From the NCBI GenBank assembly GCA_002311635.1, contig DBZJ01000083.1:1-19313 (forward strand): 19,313 nt of DNA. The letters are read 5' to 3'. The notes under the pieces were generated by a model. It saw only the letters and a list, made by a program, of their open reading frames with translations. It was not told where the DNA came from and searched no databases. This DNA is from Syntrophaceae bacterium UBA1163. Its GTDB lineage: Bacteria > Desulfobacterota > BSN033 > UBA1163. Shown in pieces: positions 7,644 through 15,217 of the stretch; within the stretch, counting starts at the first letter, position 1; each line of letters starts with the position of its first letter. The position numbers were made by a program, and so were the translations under genes.

Positions 7644-8702
7644 TTATCTGCCCTGAACATATTTCACAACGAGGTCGCCGACCTGAGAGGTGGAATATCC
7701 CATTTTGCCGGCATTCACGCTTTTGACGTCCTGCTTCAAGACCTTCATGACGGCTTCCTCAATTGCCCGACCGGCCTTTTCTTCTCCGAGATGTTCGAGC
7801 ATCATCTGACATGCGGAAATCGCTGCCAGGGGACTCACCACTCCCATCCCCGTATATTTGGGAGCAGAGCCGCCAATCGGCTCGAACATCGAGACCCCTT
7901 TCGGATTGATATTTCCTCCGGCCGCAATCCCCAGCCCTCCCTGAATCATCGCGCCCAAATCGGTGATGATGTCTCCGAACATATTGTCGGTAACGATGAC
8001 GTCGAACCACTCCGGATTCTTGACCATCCACATACAGATCGCATCCACATGAGCGTAGTCCGCCTCAATCCCCTTAAATTCCTTAGCCACTTCACGAAAG
8101 GCCCTTTCCCAAAGGTCGAACGCATAGGTAAGAACATTTGTCTTCCCGCAGAGAGTCACCTTATTCTTCTGCTTCCTTTTGCGACAATATTCGAAGGCAA
8201 AACGGATGCAGCGCTCCACGCCTTTTCGGGTGTGAATCGCCTCCTGAATCGCAACCTCATCGGGCGTTCCCTTTTTGACGAATCCTCCCACGCCCGTATA
8301 GGCGCCTTCCGTATTCTCCCTGACGACAATGAAGTCAATATCTTTAGGCCCCTTGTCTTTCAAAGGTGTTTCCACACCGTCATAAAGCTTGACGGGCCTA
8401 AGATTGATATATTGGTCCAGCTGAAATCGAATCTTTAATAAAATTCCCTGTTCCAGAATTCCGGGCTTGACGTCCGGATGCCCGATCGCTCCCAGATAAA
8501 TGGCGTCCATCTTTTTCAACTCATCCAGAACTGAATCCGGCAATGTCTCTTTGGTTTTCAGATAGCGTTCGCCACCCAGGTCGTAATGCTCCAGCTGATA
8601 TTTGAACTTGAATTTTTTGGAAACGGCCTTCAGAGCCTTCAACCCTTCAGCTACGACTTCGGGTCCGGTCCCATCTCCGGGAATTACCGCAATCTTATAC
8701 AT
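7644..8702 (-). CDS. Isopropylmalate/isocitrate dehydrogenase family protein (LeuB-like)
   Basis: This 352-residue beta-decarboxylating dehydrogenase oxidises a 2-hydroxy acid such as 3-isopropylmalate with NAD+ and releases CO2. The N-terminal [12 protein letters not shown], the substrate arginines in [16 protein letters not shown], the catalytic region [12 protein letters not shown], and the metal-binding aspartates in [12 protein letters not shown] are all present. The cofactor loop reads [13 protein letters not shown] where classical LeuB has EPVHGSAP, so the usual histidine is replaced. The overall type resembles actinobacterial and deltaproteobacterial LeuB. No leuA, leuC or leuD is nearby, so the substrate could instead be another malate, tartrate or homoisocitrate analogue. 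AGGAGA lies 9 bases before the ATG. A repeat-filled gap isolates it from purD. Confidence 0.88.
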   Translation of the reverse strand: MYKIAVIPGDGTGPEVVAEGLKALKAVSKKFKFKYQLEHYDLGGERYLKTKETLPDSVLDELKKMDAIYLGAIGHPDVKPGILEQGILLKIRFQLDQYINLRPVKLYDGVETPLKDKGPKDIDFIVVRENTEGAYTGVGGFVKKGTPDEVAIQEAIHTRKGVERCIRFAFEYCRKRKQKNKVTLCGKTNVLTYAFDLWERAFREVAKEFKGIEADYAHVDAICMWMVKNPEWFDVIVTDNMFGDIITDLGAMIQGGLGIAAGGNINPKGVSMFEPIGGSAPKYTGMGVVSPLAAISACQMMLEHLGEEKAGRAIEEAVMKVLKQDVKSVNAGKMGYSTSQVGDLVVKYVQGR

Positions 8703-8730
8703 GTTATCAAATCTCCTAACTGTTTCGATT

Positions 8731-8864
8731 TGTCATTCCCGTGGAAACGGGAACCCTGGATTCCCGATAAAATCGGAACAAAATGGTTCCCGGCTTTCGC
8801 CGGGACGACGCCTGGATTCCCCCGTATCAAGTACGGGGCAGGCTTAGTCAAGCCCGGAATGACA
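8731..8864. repeat. 134-bp inverted-repeat element with internal hairpins
   Basis: The termini TGTCATTCC (8731-8739) and GGAATGACA (8856-8864) are perfect inverted copies. Inside are smaller palindromes such as CCCGTGGAAACGGG and CCCGGCTTTCGCCGGG. The layout is the common deltaproteobacterial GTCATTCC...GGAATGAC repeat. It fills much of the gap between the LeuB-like gene and purD. No transposase is encoded. Confidence 0.6.
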
Positions 8865-8875
8865 ATCAAAGACTT

Positions 8876-8905
8876 TTGTCGCCCTCAATAAATGAGGGCG
8901 CTACA
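8876..8905. repeat. Palindromic repeat ending GCGCTACA
   Basis: CGCCCTCA (8880-8887) pairs perfectly with TGAGGGCG (8893-8900) over a 5-base loop. The flanks TGT... and ...CTACA match the ends of the element at 6-58, so both belong to one repeat family. It lies about 40 bases downstream of the purD stop and could incidentally end that transcript, but it has no clear T tract. Confidence 0.5.
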
Positions 8906-8911
8906 GAACCT

Positions 8912-8928
8912 ATGCTCTATGCGCTATG
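8912..8928. repeat. Second copy of the CATAGCGCATAGAGCAT repeat
   Basis: On the minus strand this is an exact 17-base match to 1946-1962. It sits between purD and the palindrome at 8876-8905. Function is unknown. Confidence 0.55.
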
Positions 8929-8943
8929 CTCTCTGCGTTTTTA

Positions 8944-10218
8944 TTATAGCCGGCACAGTGCTTTTTGTCCGATATCGGTTCGATACTGAACGCCATCCCA
9001 GGAGATCTTTTTAACCGCCTGATAAGTCCTCTCAATGGCTCTGGGGATATCTTCTCCCAACCCTGTCACTCCTAAAACCCTCCCTCCATTGGTGACGATC
9101 TGCCCGTCCTTCAAAGCTGTCCCTGCATGAAATACAAAAACTCCATCCATTCGAGAAACCTCTTTCAGGCCGCCGATCATTTTTCCTTTTTCGTAATCTC
9201 CAGGATATCCCTTTGAAGCCATCACCACACAGGTAGAGGGCCGGTTGTCCCATTCAATCTTGCATTGGGACAAATTCCCTTTCATGCAAGCTTCAAGGAT
9301 AGGAACGATATCTCCTTTCATCCGCATCAAAACAGGCTGGGTTTCCGGATCTCCGAACCGAGCATTGAACTCCAATACCTTGGGGTGGCCATCGAGAATC
9401 ATCAGCCCGGCATAGAGAACGCCCCTGTAGGGTCTGCCCGCTTCCCCCATGCCGTAGATAATCGGCCTCAAGACCTTCTCGATAATCCTCTCATGAACCT
9501 CGTCCGTCACAACGGGTGCGGGGGAATAAGCGCCCATCCCGCCTGTGTTGGGGCCCTGGTCTCCGTCGTAGATAGCCTTATGATCCTGGGAAGATGCCAT
9601 AGGAAGAATGGTCTTCCCATCCGTAAAAGCAATGTAAGACGCTTCTTCTCCTACAAGGTATTCCTCGACCACCACTCGATTTCCCGCTTCTCCGAACATC
9701 TTCTCCATCATGATCTTGTCAACAGACTGGATGGCTTCCTCCACGGTTTTGCAGATGATCACTCCTTTGCCCGCAGCCAAGCCATCTGCCTTGACCACGA
9801 TGGGAGCACCCTGCTTGCGAATATATTTCACCGCTTCATTCCGGTTATCAAAGACCTCGTAAAAAGCCGTCGGAATGAAATACTTCTTCATCATCTCCTT
9901 GGCAAAGGCTTTACTCCCTTCGATCTCTGCCGCTTTCCTGTTTGCTCCAAAAATAAAAAGACCCTTTGATTCAAAAAGATCGACAATGCCCCGGGTTAAA
10001 GGATCCTCAGGCCCAACGACAGTTAAATCAATCTTCTCTTTCAGCGCAAAGTCAAGCAAACCATTCAAATCGCTGGCCTTGATGGGAACGATCGTCGCCT
10101 GTTCGGAGATGCCCGCATTCCCCGGAGCGCAATAGACCTTCGTTACCTTCGGACTCTGAGCAATCTTCCAAACTAAGGCGTGCTCCCTGCCCCCACTGCC
10201 TACCATCAGAACCTTCAT
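8944..10218 (-). CDS. purD: Phosphoribosylamine-glycine ligase (GARS)
   Basis: This 424-residue ATP-grasp enzyme makes glycinamide ribonucleotide from phosphoribosylamine, glycine and ATP, the second step of purine synthesis. It begins with the family N-terminus MKVLMVGSGGREHALVWK. It carries the ATP-grasp block VVKADGLAAGKGVII, the conserved GGMGAYSPAP, and the metal-site signature RFGDPETQPVL. The frame is open to 10326, but that extension is repeat DNA rich in Arg codons. The ATG at 10218, with GAGGGG about 9 bases before it, fits the family length. It follows purH on the same strand, an arrangement also seen as purHD in enterobacteria. Confidence 0.96.
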   Translation of the reverse strand: MKVLMVGSGGREHALVWKIAQSPKVTKVYCAPGNAGISEQATIVPIKASDLNGLLDFALKEKIDLTVVGPEDPLTRGIVDLFESKGLFIFGANRKAAEIEGSKAFAKEMMKKYFIPTAFYEVFDNRNEAVKYIRKQGAPIVVKADGLAAGKGVIICKTVEEAIQSVDKIMMEKMFGEAGNRVVVEEYLVGEEASYIAFTDGKTILPMASSQDHKAIYDGDQGPNTGGMGAYSPAPVVTDEVHERIIEKVLRPIIYGMGEAGRPYRGVLYAGLMILDGHPKVLEFNARFGDPETQPVLMRMKGDIVPILEACMKGNLSQCKIEWDNRPSTCVVMASKGYPGDYEKGKMIGGLKEVSRMDGVFVFHAGTALKDGQIVTNGGRVLGVTGLGEDIPRAIERTYQAVKKISWDGVQYRTDIGQKALCRL

Positions 10219-10231
10219 GATCAGAACCCCT

Positions 10232-10329
10232 CGTGACCGTGTCCGTAAAATATTGAAGTAAATGCCCTTGATCCTTGTCGTGTTCCGCCTTCTTTCCTGA
10301 CGGACACGGACACGCGACACGGACACGCT
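10232..10329. repeat. Inverted GACACGG-type repeat in the purH-purD gap
   Basis: GACCGTGTCCGT (about 10235-10246) and ACGGACACGGAC (10300-10311) are inverted copies with 11 of 12 bases matching, bounding roughly 55 bases. The right arm continues into the exact 17-mer shared with 90-106. The element occupies almost the whole gap and extends the purD frame artificially. It may form a hairpin in the purHD transcript. Confidence 0.5.
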
Positions 10330-10332
10330 CTT

Positions 10333-11895
10333 TTAATGTCTAAAGTGCCTCATTCCTGTAAAGACCATGGCGATGTTGTGTTCGTTTGCGGCGGCAATCA
10401 CTTCATCGTCTCGAATCGACCCACCGGGCTGGATGATCGCCGAGGCGCCTGCTTCAGCACCTGTATCTACGCCGTCTCTAAACGGGAACATTGCATCCGA
10501 GGCCAATACCGTTCCTTTGGTTGAGGATTGGGCCTTCATCACCGCTATGCGGGTGGAATCAACACGGCTCATCTGCCCAGCGCCGATTCCAATGGTCCGG
10601 TCTTCCCGGACGAGGAGGATGGCATTCGATTTGACATGCTTCGCCACTTTCCAACCAAAGGCCATCGCCTTTTTCTCTTCTTCGGTCGGCTTCCTTTTGG
10701 TCACCACTTTCCATTGATCCATCGGCACCTTTCCGAGGTCTCGGTCCTGGACCAGAAGCCCTCCCACCACTTTTCTGAGATCGAACCCTCCCTGCGAATG
10801 GGAACCGATGAGTGGCGGAGTTTTGAGAATCCGAAGATCCTTTTTCTTCTTAAGAATCTCTAATGCCTCCGGGTCAATACCCGGAGCAATGATGGCTTCA
10901 AGAAAGATATCCGCCATCTCCTTTGCCGTCTCTTTATCCACGACCCGATTGAAACCGACCACACCGCCGAATGCCGAGACCGGGTCGCATTCCCTGGCTT
11001 TCTTGTAGGCGTCCGCTAAACTCTTAGAAGAGACCGCCGCACCGCAGGGGTTGTTATGCTTGATGATGACCGTGGCCGATTCTTCAAATTCCTTAACCGT
11101 CTCATAGGCAGAGTCGATATCGAGTATATTGTTGTAGGACAACTCTTTCCCCTGGAGCTGGACCGCATTCGAAACTGAAGGCTCGGTGAGCACATACTCC
11201 CGATAAAAGGCAGCTTTTTGGTGCGGGTTTTCTCCGTAGCGCAGGTCCTGAGTTTTCTTTACCTGAAACGTGAAGGTCTCCGGAAATTCATGTACTTTCT
11301 TGCCCTTCTCGATCTGGCCAAGGTAATTCGAGATGGCGCCATCATAACGGGCCGTATGTTGGAAGACCTTCTTCGCCAAACGGAAATTGGTCTCCAAAGA
11401 AATTTCGCCTTTCTCCTTCAATTCAGAAAGGACCGGCTCGTAATCGCTGGGATCTACCACCACAGTCACATCCGGGTAATTTTTCGCCGACGAGCGGAGC
11501 ATCGTCGGCCCGCCGATATCGATATTCTCAATCGCCTCTTCCAGGGCGCAATCCTTCTTCGCCACCGTTGCCTCGAATGGGTAGAGGTTGACAGCGACCA
11601 GATCGATCGGAAGGATTCCGTGCTCTTCCATTTTCTTGACATGCTCCTTCTTGGATCGCTGGCCCAAAAGCCCCCCGTGGACTTTCGGATGAAGGGTCTT
11701 CACCCGTCCATCCAGCATCTCCGGGAATCCCGTGTAGTCAGAGATATCCATCACAGATACGCCCTGCTCTCTTAATGTTTTTGCCGTTCCTCCCGTGGAA
11801 AGGATCTCGACACCCATCTGTGCCAAGCCCTTGGCAAATGGAACCACCCCTGCCTTATCCGAAACACTGACAATTGCCCTCCTGATCTTGCCCAT
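10333..11895 (-). CDS. purH: Bifunctional AICAR transformylase / IMP cyclohydrolase
   Basis: This 520-residue enzyme performs the last two steps of IMP synthesis: formylation of AICAR with 10-formyl-tetrahydrofolate, then ring closure. The N-terminal cyclohydrolase (MGS-like) domain spans about residues 1-145, with STGGTAKTL (33-41), [10 protein letters not shown] (66-75) and NLYPF (103-107). The transformylase domain carries RYGENPHQ (219-226) and the catalytic Lys-His pair K279-H280 in [11 protein letters not shown]. The full length matches the family. The ribosome site GGAGGAGGAG just before the ATG at 11895 is strong. An 86-base repeat-bearing gap separates it from the LUD gene upstream. 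Confidence 0.97.
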   Translation of the reverse strand: MGKIRRAIVSVSDKAGVVPFAKGLAQMGVEILSTGGTAKTLREQGVSVMDISDYTGFPEMLDGRVKTLHPKVHGGLLGQRSKKEHVKKMEEHGILPIDLVAVNLYPFEATVAKKDCALEEAIENIDIGGPTMLRSSAKNYPDVTVVVDPSDYEPVLSELKEKGEISLETNFRLAKKVFQHTARYDGAISNYLGQIEKGKKVHEFPETFTFQVKKTQDLRYGENPHQKAAFYREYVLTEPSVSNAVQLQGKELSYNNILDIDSAYETVKEFEESATVIIKHNNPCGAAVSSKSLADAYKKARECDPVSAFGGVVGFNRVVDKETAKEMADIFLEAIIAPGIDPEALEILKKKKDLRILKTPPLIGSHSQGGFDLRKVVGGLLVQDRDLGKVPMDQWKVVTKRKPTEEEKKAMAFGWKVAKHVKSNAILLVREDRTIGIGAGQMSRVDSTRIAVMKAQSSTKGTVLASDAMFPFRDGVDTGAEAGASAIIQPGGSIRDDEVIAAANEHNIAMVFTGMRHFRH

Positions 11896-11936
11896 AGCTC
11901 CTCCTCCGTAATAAAATTTTAGAATGCGGAATGCAG

Positions 11937-11978
11937 ATTGCGGATTAAATCCGAAATCCGAATTCCGAAATCCGCAAT
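11937..11978. repeat. 10-bp inverted repeat with AATCCG units
   Basis: ATTGCGGATT (11937-11946) and AATCCGCAAT (11969-11978) are perfect inverted copies. The spacer holds further short AATCCGAA units. The element ends just after the LUD stop codon in the transcript and before purH. It could form a hairpin in the LUD-purH mRNA but has no T tract. Confidence 0.5.
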
Positions 11979-11981
11979 GGA

Positions 11982-12623
11982 TCAGAATCCCAGTTCTTCT
12001 CCGACCAGAATGATGAAGATATCTGTCAAGGAAGGTTTCCGTTCATGGATGACGATGACCCTGCAGATCCGGTTGGGAGAATTGCAATCCACACACTTCC
12101 CCAGCTTAGCGCACGGGACATCGATATTGAGTCGCCGTGCATTGAGCGGGGCAGCCACATTTTTTATTCTCTTGATCCCCTCTTGAACATCATCAACGAT
12201 TTTATTATGGCCGGCGACAAGGATGACCTTTCCAGGACCGAAAACGGTTGAATTCACACGGTTCCCGATCCCATCGATATTGACGAGCTCTCCGTTCAAA
12301 GTGACGGCATTGACGCTGCTCAGAAACAGGTCCGAAGTCATTTGGGACTTTCTGATCTCAAGCATGCGCTCTCTCGAAAGTCCCGGCTTCCAATGATTAT
12401 AGATAGTATAACCCTCCGCTTCCAATTTTTCCAAGATTCCCAACTCTCGTAGGGTTAGAGATCCCCCTACTCCTATTCTCTGCTTCGGGGTAATCTGTTT
12501 CCGAATTTCCTGAACCGCTTCTTCTTTCGTCTTGACATAAATCGCCTTAAAATCATGAGCCACGAGCCTTTCAACCGCCTTCTTCGCCTTTTCTTCAATC
12601 CACCACTCTTTGATGGGATCCAT
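11982..12623 (-). CDS. LUD domain protein (LutC/YkgG-like, former DUF162)
   Basis: This 213-residue protein is of the LUD family, whose members include LutC of lactate oxidation. Typical blocks are [12 protein letters not shown] (51-62), [14 protein letters not shown] (102-115) and [18 protein letters not shown] (117-134). A C-terminal cysteine cluster, C171, C177, C180 and C187 ([18 protein letters not shown]), is typical of this anaerobe subfamily and could hold a metal or Fe-S site. No lutA or lutB partner is adjacent, so a lactate role is not supported. The frame opens at a GTG at 12677, but the ATG at 12623 has AAGGAG about 6 bases before it and gives the family N-terminus. It is the first gene of a run leading into purH. 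Confidence 0.88.
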   Translation of the reverse strand: MDPIKEWWIEEKAKKAVERLVAHDFKAIYVKTKEEAVQEIRKQITPKQRIGVGGSLTLRELGILEKLEAEGYTIYNHWKPGLSRERMLEIRKSQMTSDLFLSSVNAVTLNGELVNIDGIGNRVNSTVFGPGKVILVAGHNKIVDDVQEGIKRIKNVAAPLNARRLNIDVPCAKLGKCVDCNSPNRICRVIVIHERKPSLTDIFIILVGEELGF

Positions 12624-12748
12624 TTCCTCTCCTTGACGAGATTGAAAAGAGTATTGGGTCTCCTCGGCGGGTAACACTTCTACTCCGTCCTCTTGGACTC
12701 GATAAATGAGTGAAATATATGGTCTTCCGATGACGATTCATCTGCTCA

Positions 12749-12777
12749 GATTTAGCATAATCTCCTACCTGGGTCAA
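12749..12777 (-). promoter_or_regulatory. Candidate sigma-70 promoter for the LUD-purH-purD run
   Basis: On the minus strand TTGACC (12777-12772) is followed after 17 bases by TAAATC (12754-12749), preceded by TGC, which resembles an extended -10. The predicted start would leave a leader of about 120 bases before the LUD ATG at 12623. The -10 match is weak, so this is tentative. Confidence 0.35.
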
Positions 12778-12810
12778 CACGCTACCGGAAATTCTCACAA
12801 GATTGCGCTG

Positions 12811-12839
12811 TTGACAACCCTCGGTCTTTTATGTAAATT
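12811..12839 (+). promoter_or_regulatory. Candidate sigma-70 promoter for the GAF-ANTAR gene
   Basis: A perfect -35 TTGACA (12811-12816) is followed after 17 bases by TAAATT (12834-12839). A start near 12846 would give a leader of about 35 bases before the TTG start. It is divergent from the candidate promoter for the LUD gene about 35 bases away. Confidence 0.5.
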
Positions 12840-12881
12840 TAGCACGTGTCCAGATTTGTGTTGAGGAAGGGGGACATCTGA

Positions 12882-13586
12882 TTGATCAATAAAAAGACTC
12901 CCTACAAGAAGCAGATCAAAGCTCTTTCAGAAATAAGTCAAGCCATCTCTTCAGATCGGTACTTAGACGACATCTTAAGGCTGATTGTAACCGTAACAGC
13001 CAACGTGATGGATTCGAAGATCTGTTCTCTGTGGATACTGGATGAAAAGGAAAAAGTTCTCAGAATCAGGGCGACTCAAACCATGAGCGAGGAATATCTC
13101 AAGGAACGGGCTTTGAAATTGGGAGAGGGCGTGGTGGGTTACGTGGCCCAGGAGAATAAACCCCTGGCCGTCCTCGATGTTTTGAAGGAGCCTCGTTACA
13201 AAGAGAAAGAGTTGGCAAAAAAAGAGGGCCTGGTCTCCATGCTCAGTGTTCCCCTGACGCTGAAGGACAAAGTAATCGGGGTCATCAATTGCTATACTTC
13301 CTATCGCCACGAATTTAACGAGACGGAAAGAGTGGTCCTGACCGCCGTGGCCAACCAGGCGGCCATCTGCATTGAGAATACCGAGTTAATGGTAAAGACC
13401 AAGGTGATCCAGGAGGAATTGGAAACCCGGAAATTGGTGGAAAGGGCCAAGGGGGCCTTGATGAAACATCATGGCTTGACCGAAGACGAGGCTTTCAAGA
13501 GAATTCGAAAGGCGAGCATGGACAGTCGGAAGACCATGCGAGAGCTCGCCGAAGCCATCCTCCTTACGGAAAAAATGAGGGGATGA
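12882..13586 (+). CDS. GAF-ANTAR antiterminator regulator
   Basis: This 234-residue protein has a GAF sensor domain (about 25-168) followed by a short helical linker and a C-terminal ANTAR domain (about 175-230; KLVERAKGALMKHHGLTEDEAF, split here, begins at residue 184). ANTAR domains bind RNA hairpins with six-base loops and prevent termination, as in NasR, AmiR and EutV. The signal reaching this GAF domain is unknown, but C48 and C137 (SKICSLW, VINCYTS) are conserved in the kinase GAF downstream. The start is a TTG at 12882 with GAGGAAGG about 10 bases upstream. It is first in a run with the XRE-cupin regulator 9 bases later. A likely target is the hairpin leader at 15132-15190. Confidence 0.9.
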   Translation: MINKKTPYKKQIKALSEISQAISSDRYLDDILRLIVTVTANVMDSKICSLWILDEKEKVLRIRATQTMSEEYLKERALKLGEGVVGYVAQENKPLAVLDVLKEPRYKEKELAKKEGLVSMLSVPLTLKDKVIGVINCYTSYRHEFNETERVVLTAVANQAAICIENTELMVKTKVIQEELETRKLVERAKGALMKHHGLTEDEAFKRIRKASMDSRKTMRELAEAILLTEKMRG

Positions 13587-13595
13587 GCGGAAGAA

Positions 13596-14903
13596 ATGCC
13601 GACCAATATATCTTCAGGAATAAACTACTTAGACCATCTCTTAGGTTTTCTTAAGACCGGTGATAACGTCATCTGGGAGGTGGAAGCCGGAACGTATATT
13701 GAGATTTTTCTACAAAGGTTTATCGAGCAGACTCTCAAAAATGGATACCCGTTGATTTATGTCAGCTTCAATGCCTCTCCGGCCACCCTGACGAAGCGTT
13801 TAGTCCATCTCTCCAATTTGGAGCATTTAACCATCCTGGACTGCTTTACTTCTGGAAAGGGAAATAATGATCCCCTCTTTTCTCAGTTTTACAAAAAAGA
13901 TAAAGAAGGATTTAAAGGAAGCGTCATCAAGGCCGAAAACCCCAAAGACCTCTCGCAATTCCGGGTGGCATTGGATCGAATCGAGATTGAAAAGGGAGAG
14001 GGCGTCCGTTATATCTTCGACAGTCTCACCGGAATGCAGGATGTATGGGGAGACGAAAACTTAACTTACAAATTTTTCACTTATTCCTGCCCCCGGCTCT
14101 ACGATCTTCAAACAGTGGCCTACTGGGTCCTTGAAAAAAAAGCACACACCCCCGCTTTTAAAGCCAATCTAAGGCATATTACCCAGGTAGCGCTTGAACT
14201 GGAAAAAAAGAACGGTGAATTCTATCTCAAAGTAATCAAGTTGGAGGGAAGGTTTTCAAGGAGTGCCTTTCTCCCGAAGCATTATGAGGTATGGGAACAA
14301 GAAGTGATCTTCCCTTCCATCGGAGGCCGGCGCCCCAGCAATCTGGGTGATAAGATCAGAGCCTTGAGGAAAAGAATGGAAATGACCCAAAAGGAACTGG
14401 CCGAGCAGGTAGGCCTGACCCCGAGTTTTATCTCTCAATTGGAAAAAAATTCGATCAGTCCATCCCTTGACTCTCTCCTCAAATTGAGCGATAGATTAAA
14501 CACTCAGCCGATCTATTTCCTGACGGACGGAGAGGAAACACCTCTTCAGAAGATGCTGATCAGACCCAATGAAAGACAGGAAATTTATCCTCAGCAGTTC
14601 AAAGGCAGGGAGCTGAAGCTTCAACGTTTGATTTCAGATACGTTCAATCGCAGAATGGAACCTTATCTCTTAACCATACAAGAACGGGCTGTGATCGATG
14701 GACATTTTTACAGTCATAAGGGAGATGAATTCGCGTATGTCATAAAAGGAGAATTAGAGGTTGAAATTCAGAATGAAAAACAGTTATTAAGGGAAGGGGA
14801 TAGCCTTTATTTAGGGGCAACATTCCCATCGAAATGGATCAACACCGGGAAGGGAGAGGCAGTTCTTTTATGGATTTTGAGTCCACCGAAAGAAGGATTA
14901 TAA
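13596..14903 (+). CDS. Degenerate KaiC/RecA-like - XRE HTH - cupin regulator
   Basis: This 435-residue protein joins three modules. Residues 1-235 look like a KaiC/RadA-type RecA fold: GINYLDHLLG (8-17) matches the KaiC entry motif and YIFDSLTG (139-146) resembles Walker B. The Walker A position, however, reads VEAGTYIEIF with no GKT or GKS, so ATP hydrolysis is doubtful. Residues 250-305 are an XRE helix-turn-helix (KIRALRKRMEMTQKELAEQV, then SFISQLEKNSISPSLDSLLKL). Residues 365-430 form a cupin (DGHFYSHKGDEFAYVIKGEL), as in PuuR-type regulators that sense small ligands. It lies 9 bases after the ANTAR gene and upstream of the glutamate synthase leader. It probably binds DNA at this locus; the ligand is unknown. 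Confidence 0.82.
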   Translation: MPTNISSGINYLDHLLGFLKTGDNVIWEVEAGTYIEIFLQRFIEQTLKNGYPLIYVSFNASPATLTKRLVHLSNLEHLTILDCFTSGKGNNDPLFSQFYKKDKEGFKGSVIKAENPKDLSQFRVALDRIEIEKGEGVRYIFDSLTGMQDVWGDENLTYKFFTYSCPRLYDLQTVAYWVLEKKAHTPAFKANLRHITQVALELEKKNGEFYLKVIKLEGRFSRSAFLPKHYEVWEQEVIFPSIGGRRPSNLGDKIRALRKRMEMTQKELAEQVGLTPSFISQLEKNSISPSLDSLLKLSDRLNTQPIYFLTDGEETPLQKMLIRPNERQEIYPQQFKGRELKLQRLISDTFNRRMEPYLLTIQERAVIDGHFYSHKGDEFAYVIKGELEVEIQNEKQLLREGDSLYLGATFPSKWINTGKGEAVLLWILSPPKEGL

Positions 14904-14935
14904 AAATCATTGTGAATTAAGGATGGATTTTTTTA
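14902..14935 (+). terminator. Weak A+T-rich terminator after the XRE-cupin gene
   Basis: AAAAATC (14902-14908) can pair with GATTTTT (14926-14932), extended by AT-AT with one bulged G, followed by a T tract. The stem is A+T-rich and the loop long, so it would be inefficient. It could partly separate the regulator pair from the synthase gene. Confidence 0.3.
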
Positions 14936-14963
14936 TGAGAAAAATTAAGTGAAAGTGTATTTT

Positions 14964-14992
14964 TTGTCATAATAATTAGTGTATTTTATCAA
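14964..14992 (+). promoter_or_regulatory. Candidate promoter for the synthase leader
   Basis: TTGTCA (14964-14969) and TATCAA (14987-14992) are 17 bases apart and match sigma-70 boxes at 5 and 4 of 6 bases. Transcription from near 14999 would give a leader of about 220 bases. The surrounding DNA is so A+T-rich that chance matches are likely. Confidence 0.3.
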
Positions 14993-15131
14993 AAGAACGA
15001 AATGACCCTGGAATGTTTTCAAAAAAAATAATTATTAATACCAAAAGAAGAGATTAATTCTTATGCATCCTCCATAAAATTGAGAAACTGTATCGCGTTT
15101 TACCTGAAAAGATATTAATACGTTCAGCGAA

Positions 15132-15165
15132 TCAATACAGAGGAGTATTGAAAGACAAAGGCGTC
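15132..15165 (+). promoter_or_regulatory. Putative ANTAR-binding dual hexaloop antiterminator
   Basis: The first hairpin has a 7-bp stem, TCAATAC (15132-15138) with GTATTGA (15145-15151), and the six-base loop AGAGGA. The second has a short stem, GAC (15154-15156) with GTC (15163-15165), and the six-base loop AAAGGC. Both loops carry A1 and G4, the positions conserved in RNA bound by EutV- and NasR-type ANTAR proteins. The linker is two bases. The 3' strand of the second hairpin uses G15163, which is also in the terminator stem, so the two structures exclude each other. The weak point is the 3-bp second stem, which protein binding would need to stabilise. Confidence 0.65.
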
Positions 15166-15186
15166 CAAGAAGCGGCGCCTTTTTTT
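15157..15186 (+). terminator. Intrinsic terminator in the glutamate synthase leader
   Basis: AAAGGCG (15157-15163) pairs with CGCCTTT (15176-15182) around a 12-base loop that can close further through CC-GG. The T run (15180-15186) follows directly. It lies about 31 bases before the synthase ATG and about 18 before its ribosome site, so it must be bypassed for expression from any upstream promoter. Confidence 0.8.
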
Positions 15187-15217
15187 ATTTGAATCCAACG
15201 AAAGGAGGAGGAAAAGC

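Larger units (their letters stand above)
14904..15217 (+). other. 314-base regulatory leader before the glutamate synthase gene
   Basis: This gap holds no gene. It is markedly A+T-rich up to about 15120. It contains a possible promoter (14964-14992), a hairpin at 15061-15077, the two hexaloop hairpins at 15132-15165, the intrinsic terminator at 15157-15186 and a strong ribosome site near 15201. A terminator directly in front of the gene it precedes implies attenuation or antitermination. Confidence 0.75.

Noticed and set aside
7611..8438. Plus-strand frame of 275 codons opposite the LeuB-like gene
   Set aside because: It is the mirror of a conserved dehydrogenase; no ribosome site or motif supports it.
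13596..14300. Calling the N-terminal domain an active KaiC ATPase
   Set aside because: The Walker A position has no Lys-Thr/Ser, so ATP hydrolysis is not supported.
15061..15077. TTATG/CATAA hairpin considered as one of the two ANTAR hexaloops
   Set aside because: Its loop has seven bases (CATCCTC) and lacks A1/G4. It is also too far from the terminator.
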